DNA from: Ensifer sp. LC11
GTDB lineage: Bacteria; Pseudomonadota; Alphaproteobacteria; Rhizobiales; Rhizobiaceae
NCBI RefSeq assembly: GCF_001695835.1
Contig: NZ_MBSO01000033.1
Span: 1-52,114, forward strand
Length of the DNA stretch: 52,114 nucleotides
Direction of reading: 5' to 3'
The notes under the pieces were generated by a model. It searched no databases. It was not told the origin of the DNA and saw only the letters and a list, made by a program, of their open reading frames with translations. Shown here in pieces: positions 49,963 to 52,114 of the stretch. A program made the translations under genes and the position numbers. How positions within the stretch are numbered: the first letter of the stretch is position 1; the number at the start of each line of letters is the position of its first letter.

Positions 49963-50814
49963 TCATCCCGCTTTGGCGTTCAGCATAGCATCCGCTATCG
50001 CCAGCGCATCCTTGCTGTTTGCGACATCGTGCACGCGAAAAATCGAAGCGCCAGCGACGCGCAGCAGCGCTGTCGTTGCCGCCGTCGCCACATCCCGATC
50101 GGCCGCCTCACGTTCGCTTATCGCTCCGACGAAACGCTTGCGCGACGTTCCGACCAGGAACGGCAGTTCGAAACGGTGCAACTCGCCGAAGCGCGCCATC
50201 AGCTCGATGTTCTCTTCGGTATCCTTGGCGAAGCCGAAACCCGGATCGAGAACGATGCGATCCCGTGCCACCCCCGCTGCCGCCGCAATCTCCAGGGACT
50301 TCTCCAGAAAGTGGACTTGATCTTCAATCACGTCGGCGAGTTTTTGGCGTTCGCGCCCCGTATGCATGATGCATAGGCCTGCCTCTGTCTCGGCCGCGAC
50401 CGTTGCAATATCTGGCTCGCGCTGAAGGCCATGCACGTCGTTGACGATGTGTGCGCCGGCCTGAACCGCCAAGCGGGCAGTCGTGGCTCTATAGGTATCC
50501 ACCGAGATCACCGCATCGGTATCGCGGCTGAGTGCCGAGATCACCGGCAAGATGCGCGCCTGTTCCTCGTCTGCGCTGACGGGTGCTGCGTCCGGACGCG
50601 TCGATTCACCGCCGATATCCAGGATCAGCGCGCCCTCCTCCAGGCAGCGCACCCCCTGTGCGACGGCGGCTACGGCATCGATGAAACGCCCGCCGTCGGA
50701 AAAAGAATCCGGGGTAACATTGACGATCGCCATCAAAACGCCACGCGGCCCAAGTTCGAGGCTGCGCCCATGCGCCAGCTTCCAGCTAAATTTCTGAAAT
50801 GGATTGTAAGTCAT
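49963..50814 (-). CDS. folP: Dihydropteroate synthase
   Basis: A 283-residue DHPS, the sulfonamide target. The two family signatures are intact: IVNVTPDSFSDGG (about 29-41) and LDIGGESTRPDA (about 64-75). Later loops include DPGFGFAKDTEENIELM and PFLVGTSRKRF. It condenses the pterin pyrophosphate made by FolK with p-aminobenzoate. First gene of folP-folB-folK; 129 bp separate it from folB, so folB may have its own promoter. Confidence 0.97.
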   Translation of the reverse strand: MTYNPFQKFSWKLAHGRSLELGPRGVLMAIVNVTPDSFSDGGRFIDAVAAVAQGVRCLEEGALILDIGGESTRPDAAPVSADEEQARILPVISALSRDTDAVISVDTYRATTARLAVQAGAHIVNDVHGLQREPDIATVAAETEAGLCIMHTGRERQKLADVIEDQVHFLEKSLEIAAAAGVARDRIVLDPGFGFAKDTEENIELMARFGELHRFELPFLVGTSRKRFVGAISEREAADRDVATAATTALLRVAGASIFRVHDVANSKDALAIADAMLNAKAG

Positions 50815-50921
50815 TTTCCCTCACGATCCGCGTCCGGCCGGGAGCCTTCGTTTTGCTGTTGCGCCGGCGCTGGCTATGCCCCAAGCTTGATTGAAGTTCA
50901 ACCGAAGAGAACCACGCATTG

Positions 50922-51551
50922 ATGTCCCGAGTACGCGTCCCGCTCAAATTCGCCCTCCTTGCTCTCCTGGTCGCAGCCCCGCTCGGCGCCGCCTCGGGGG
51001 AAACTGTGGTCAACAAGAGCTTCTCCTATTTCACGATCGGCGGGCGGACTGCGGAAGAACTCGACAAGGCTCTCTCGGCGAGCGGCCCGATGATGAAGTC
51101 CACCGGTGCGCGCCACCCGGGCGCAACCCGCATCAAGTTTGGTGGCTCCATCACCTATGTCAGCCGCGGCGGGCGCTGCGCCGTCGGCTCGGCCCGCGTC
51201 ACGCTCAGCACGCGCATCATTCTGCCCCGATGGAAATACCGTCGCCAGGCGGGCCGCGATCTGGCGCTTGTCTGGGATACGCTGTCGAGCGACATCAAGC
51301 GCCATGAGGAACGCCACGCGGAAATCGCGCGTAACCATGCCCGCCGGATGGAAAAGATGTTTCTTGCCCTGAAGCCGGAAGCGGATTGCGAGCGCATGCA
51401 GGCAAGTGTTGCGCGCGTCAGCGTCACCGCCATCGAAGCCCATGACAAGGACCAGGCACGCTTCGACCGCACCGAGGCCGCCAACTTCGACAAGCGCATG
51501 ATCCGGCTTCTGCAATACCGGCTGGAGACGCTCAAGAAAGCGCAACAATAG
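50922..51551 (+). CDS. DUF922-family secreted putative metallopeptidase
   Basis: A 209-residue protein. The N-terminus is a Sec signal (about 1-26, ending AAS). The mature part opens with TVVNKSFSYFTIGGRTAEEL, the DUF922 (PF06037) entry. HEERH at 128-132 is an HExxH zinc-type motif within KRHEERHAEIARNHARRMEK. A coiled-coil-prone C-terminus follows. Members are thought to be exported zinc peptidases of unknown substrate; here that rests only on the motif. The ATG at 50922 is chosen over an overlapping TTG. It diverges from folP. Confidence 0.85.
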   Translation: MSRVRVPLKFALLALLVAAPLGAASGETVVNKSFSYFTIGGRTAEELDKALSASGPMMKSTGARHPGATRIKFGGSITYVSRGGRCAVGSARVTLSTRIILPRWKYRRQAGRDLALVWDTLSSDIKRHEERHAEIARNHARRMEKMFLALKPEADCERMQASVARVSVTAIEAHDKDQARFDRTEAANFDKRMIRLLQYRLETLKKAQQ

Positions 51552-52012
51552 GTAGCAATCAGCCCAGCCGGAAGAACAGCCTGACTATAGTCGGGCGGCG
51601 CCTGATTTTGGCGGATAAACCCACAGTATTTTATTGGTGAAATATAACGATGGCTGCCAGCCAGCGACTCATCTATATTCAAAATACGGAGAGCGGGGCG
51701 AGAATGAAGACTAGCCCCACTGAATGACTAAACTAAGCGCGGCGCGACTGTGGCGCGAATAGCTTAAATATTGCCGTTACTTTGATTTGCGCGACGTTGT
51801 TCAATTAAAAGACAAGAAACAGAACGACGCAGCCGAAATGGGTTCTCCTGGCGTGTCTTGGTGCAGCAGATGTTCCCTCCCTCATCTGTATGCGATGCGC
51901 CCTCCTCGCCTCGCTTGTCCAACGACCAGCGAGGCACTTTTTTGCCCATAGGCCCGGCTAAGCGGGAAAAGGCGGCGCCAGCCTCCTGAACAGGTGCTAA
52001 AGCATCGTACGT
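51552..52012. other. Non-coding stretch containing the sRNA candidate
   Basis: 461 bp with no supportable protein gene. The left part (51552-51850) is unusually AT-rich for this window and could hold a promoter. The only strong structure is the hairpin pair at 51863-51943 described below. Short frames crossing it lack good start signals. Confidence 0.6.
51860..51943 (+). ncRNA. Candidate trans-acting small RNA with anti-Shine-Dalgarno-like loop
   Basis: Two stem-loops and a T-run. Hairpin 1: CAGATG (51867-51872) with CATCTG (51883-51888), and outer GCA (51863-51865) with TGC (51891-51893); its loop is UUCCCUCCCU. The linker (51894-51907) carries CCCUCCU. Hairpin 2: GCCTCGC (51908-51914) with GCGAGGC (51929-51935), extended inward by T-A and GTC/GAC around a CAAC loop. 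It is followed by AC and TTTTTT (51938-51943). The CU-rich stretches are complementary to Shine-Dalgarno sequences. The architecture resembles rhizobial sRNA families such as alpha-r8 (mmgR) or alpha-r14; the family assignment is from memory and unverified. The 5' end is an estimate. Confidence 0.65.
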
Positions 52013-52114
52013 TTAATCAGACGCATACCCTGCCGCCTTGAGATAGTTCCAGCACTCGGTTCTGTTGAAGAGGTTGCAGATGGACCCAAGGGCGTTTGAG
52101 AGCGTGTCGAAGGT
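52013..52114 (-). mobile_element. IS630-family transposase, C-terminal end, cut by window edge
   Basis: The reverse strand from the window edge to the stop (TAA, 52013-52015) reads TFDTLSNALGSICNLF, then NRTECWNYLKAAGYASD. The ECWNYLKAAGYASD ending is the usual last part of IS630-type transposases. The element extends outside the window to the right. The inverted repeat cannot be fixed; it should lie in about 51960-52012. Confidence 0.8.

Noticed and set aside
51848-51866. Sigma-54 promoter before the sRNA
   Set aside because: The GG and GC elements are 11 bp apart instead of 10 and the context is poor.
51764-51949. 61-codon reverse frame over the sRNA region
   Set aside because: No ribosome site, runs through the hairpins, and the RNA structure explains the sequence better.

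Overview
The window looks like a chromosomal segment of a Rhizobiales alphaproteobacterium, most likely of the Sinorhizobium/Ensifer group. The evidence is the gene set and sequence style: the hybrid kinase CckA, a DUF1476 protein, separate PurS/PurQ/PurL subunits, a 404-residue NADP-isocitrate dehydrogenase, a GTTC-N7-GTTC-like SOS box before recA, a MocR regulator, DUF1127, and GC-rich coding sequence with long antisense open frames. The species call is inference. Both ends are cut inside insertion sequences: the 5' part of an IS5-family transposase gene on the left (1-299) and the last codons of an IS630-type transposase gene on the right (52013-52114).

Left third (0.5-13 kb): a DUF2189 membrane protein, an RBBP9-type hydrolase and a PAS-GGDEF-EAL signalling protein precede the de novo purine region. 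That region holds purC, purS, a Tpt1/KptA RNA 2'-phosphotransferase gene that overlaps purQ by 4 bp, purQ, a small lipoprotein gene, then a DUF1127/MocR divergent pair and a PagL-like outer-membrane protein gene, and finally purL. PurS, PurQ and PurL together form FGAM synthase.

Middle (13-31 kb): bolA, a small basic protein and monothiol glutaredoxin grxD (iron-sulfur/iron homeostasis); two tandem Bcr/CflA-type MFS transporter genes, the first interrupted by a frameshift; an inositol-phosphatase-like gene coupled to ttcA; glutaminase glsA; rpsD; a MarR/cupin divergent pair with two palindromic operators; a HerA-like ATPase; murI overlapping a TrmJ-like methyltransferase gene; a FUSC-type exporter; icd; a carbon-nitrogen hydrolase homologue; and an AraC-GyrI regulator.

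Right third (31-52 kb): alaS, recA with its SOS box, pseudouridine catabolism (psuK-psuG), cckA, a FliO-like membrane protein, a Cys-poor DksA, a SixA-like phosphatase followed by the YcjX/YcjF pair, a Tat-exported molybdoenzyme with its cytochrome b561 partner, folP-folB-folK, and a DUF922 HExxH protein. In the otherwise empty 51.5-52.0 kb gap there is a strong candidate small RNA with two CU-rich, anti-Shine-Dalgarno-like stretches and a terminator hairpin.

Most genes are ordinary core genes. The points most worth a second look are the sRNA candidate, kptA inside the pur operon, the frameshifted transporter beside its intact paralogue, the carbon-nitrogen hydrolase and PagL-like proteins with substituted catalytic positions, and the small basic protein between bolA and grxD. 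I found no CRISPR array, tRNA, rRNA or prophage, and no clearly undescribed multi-gene system.
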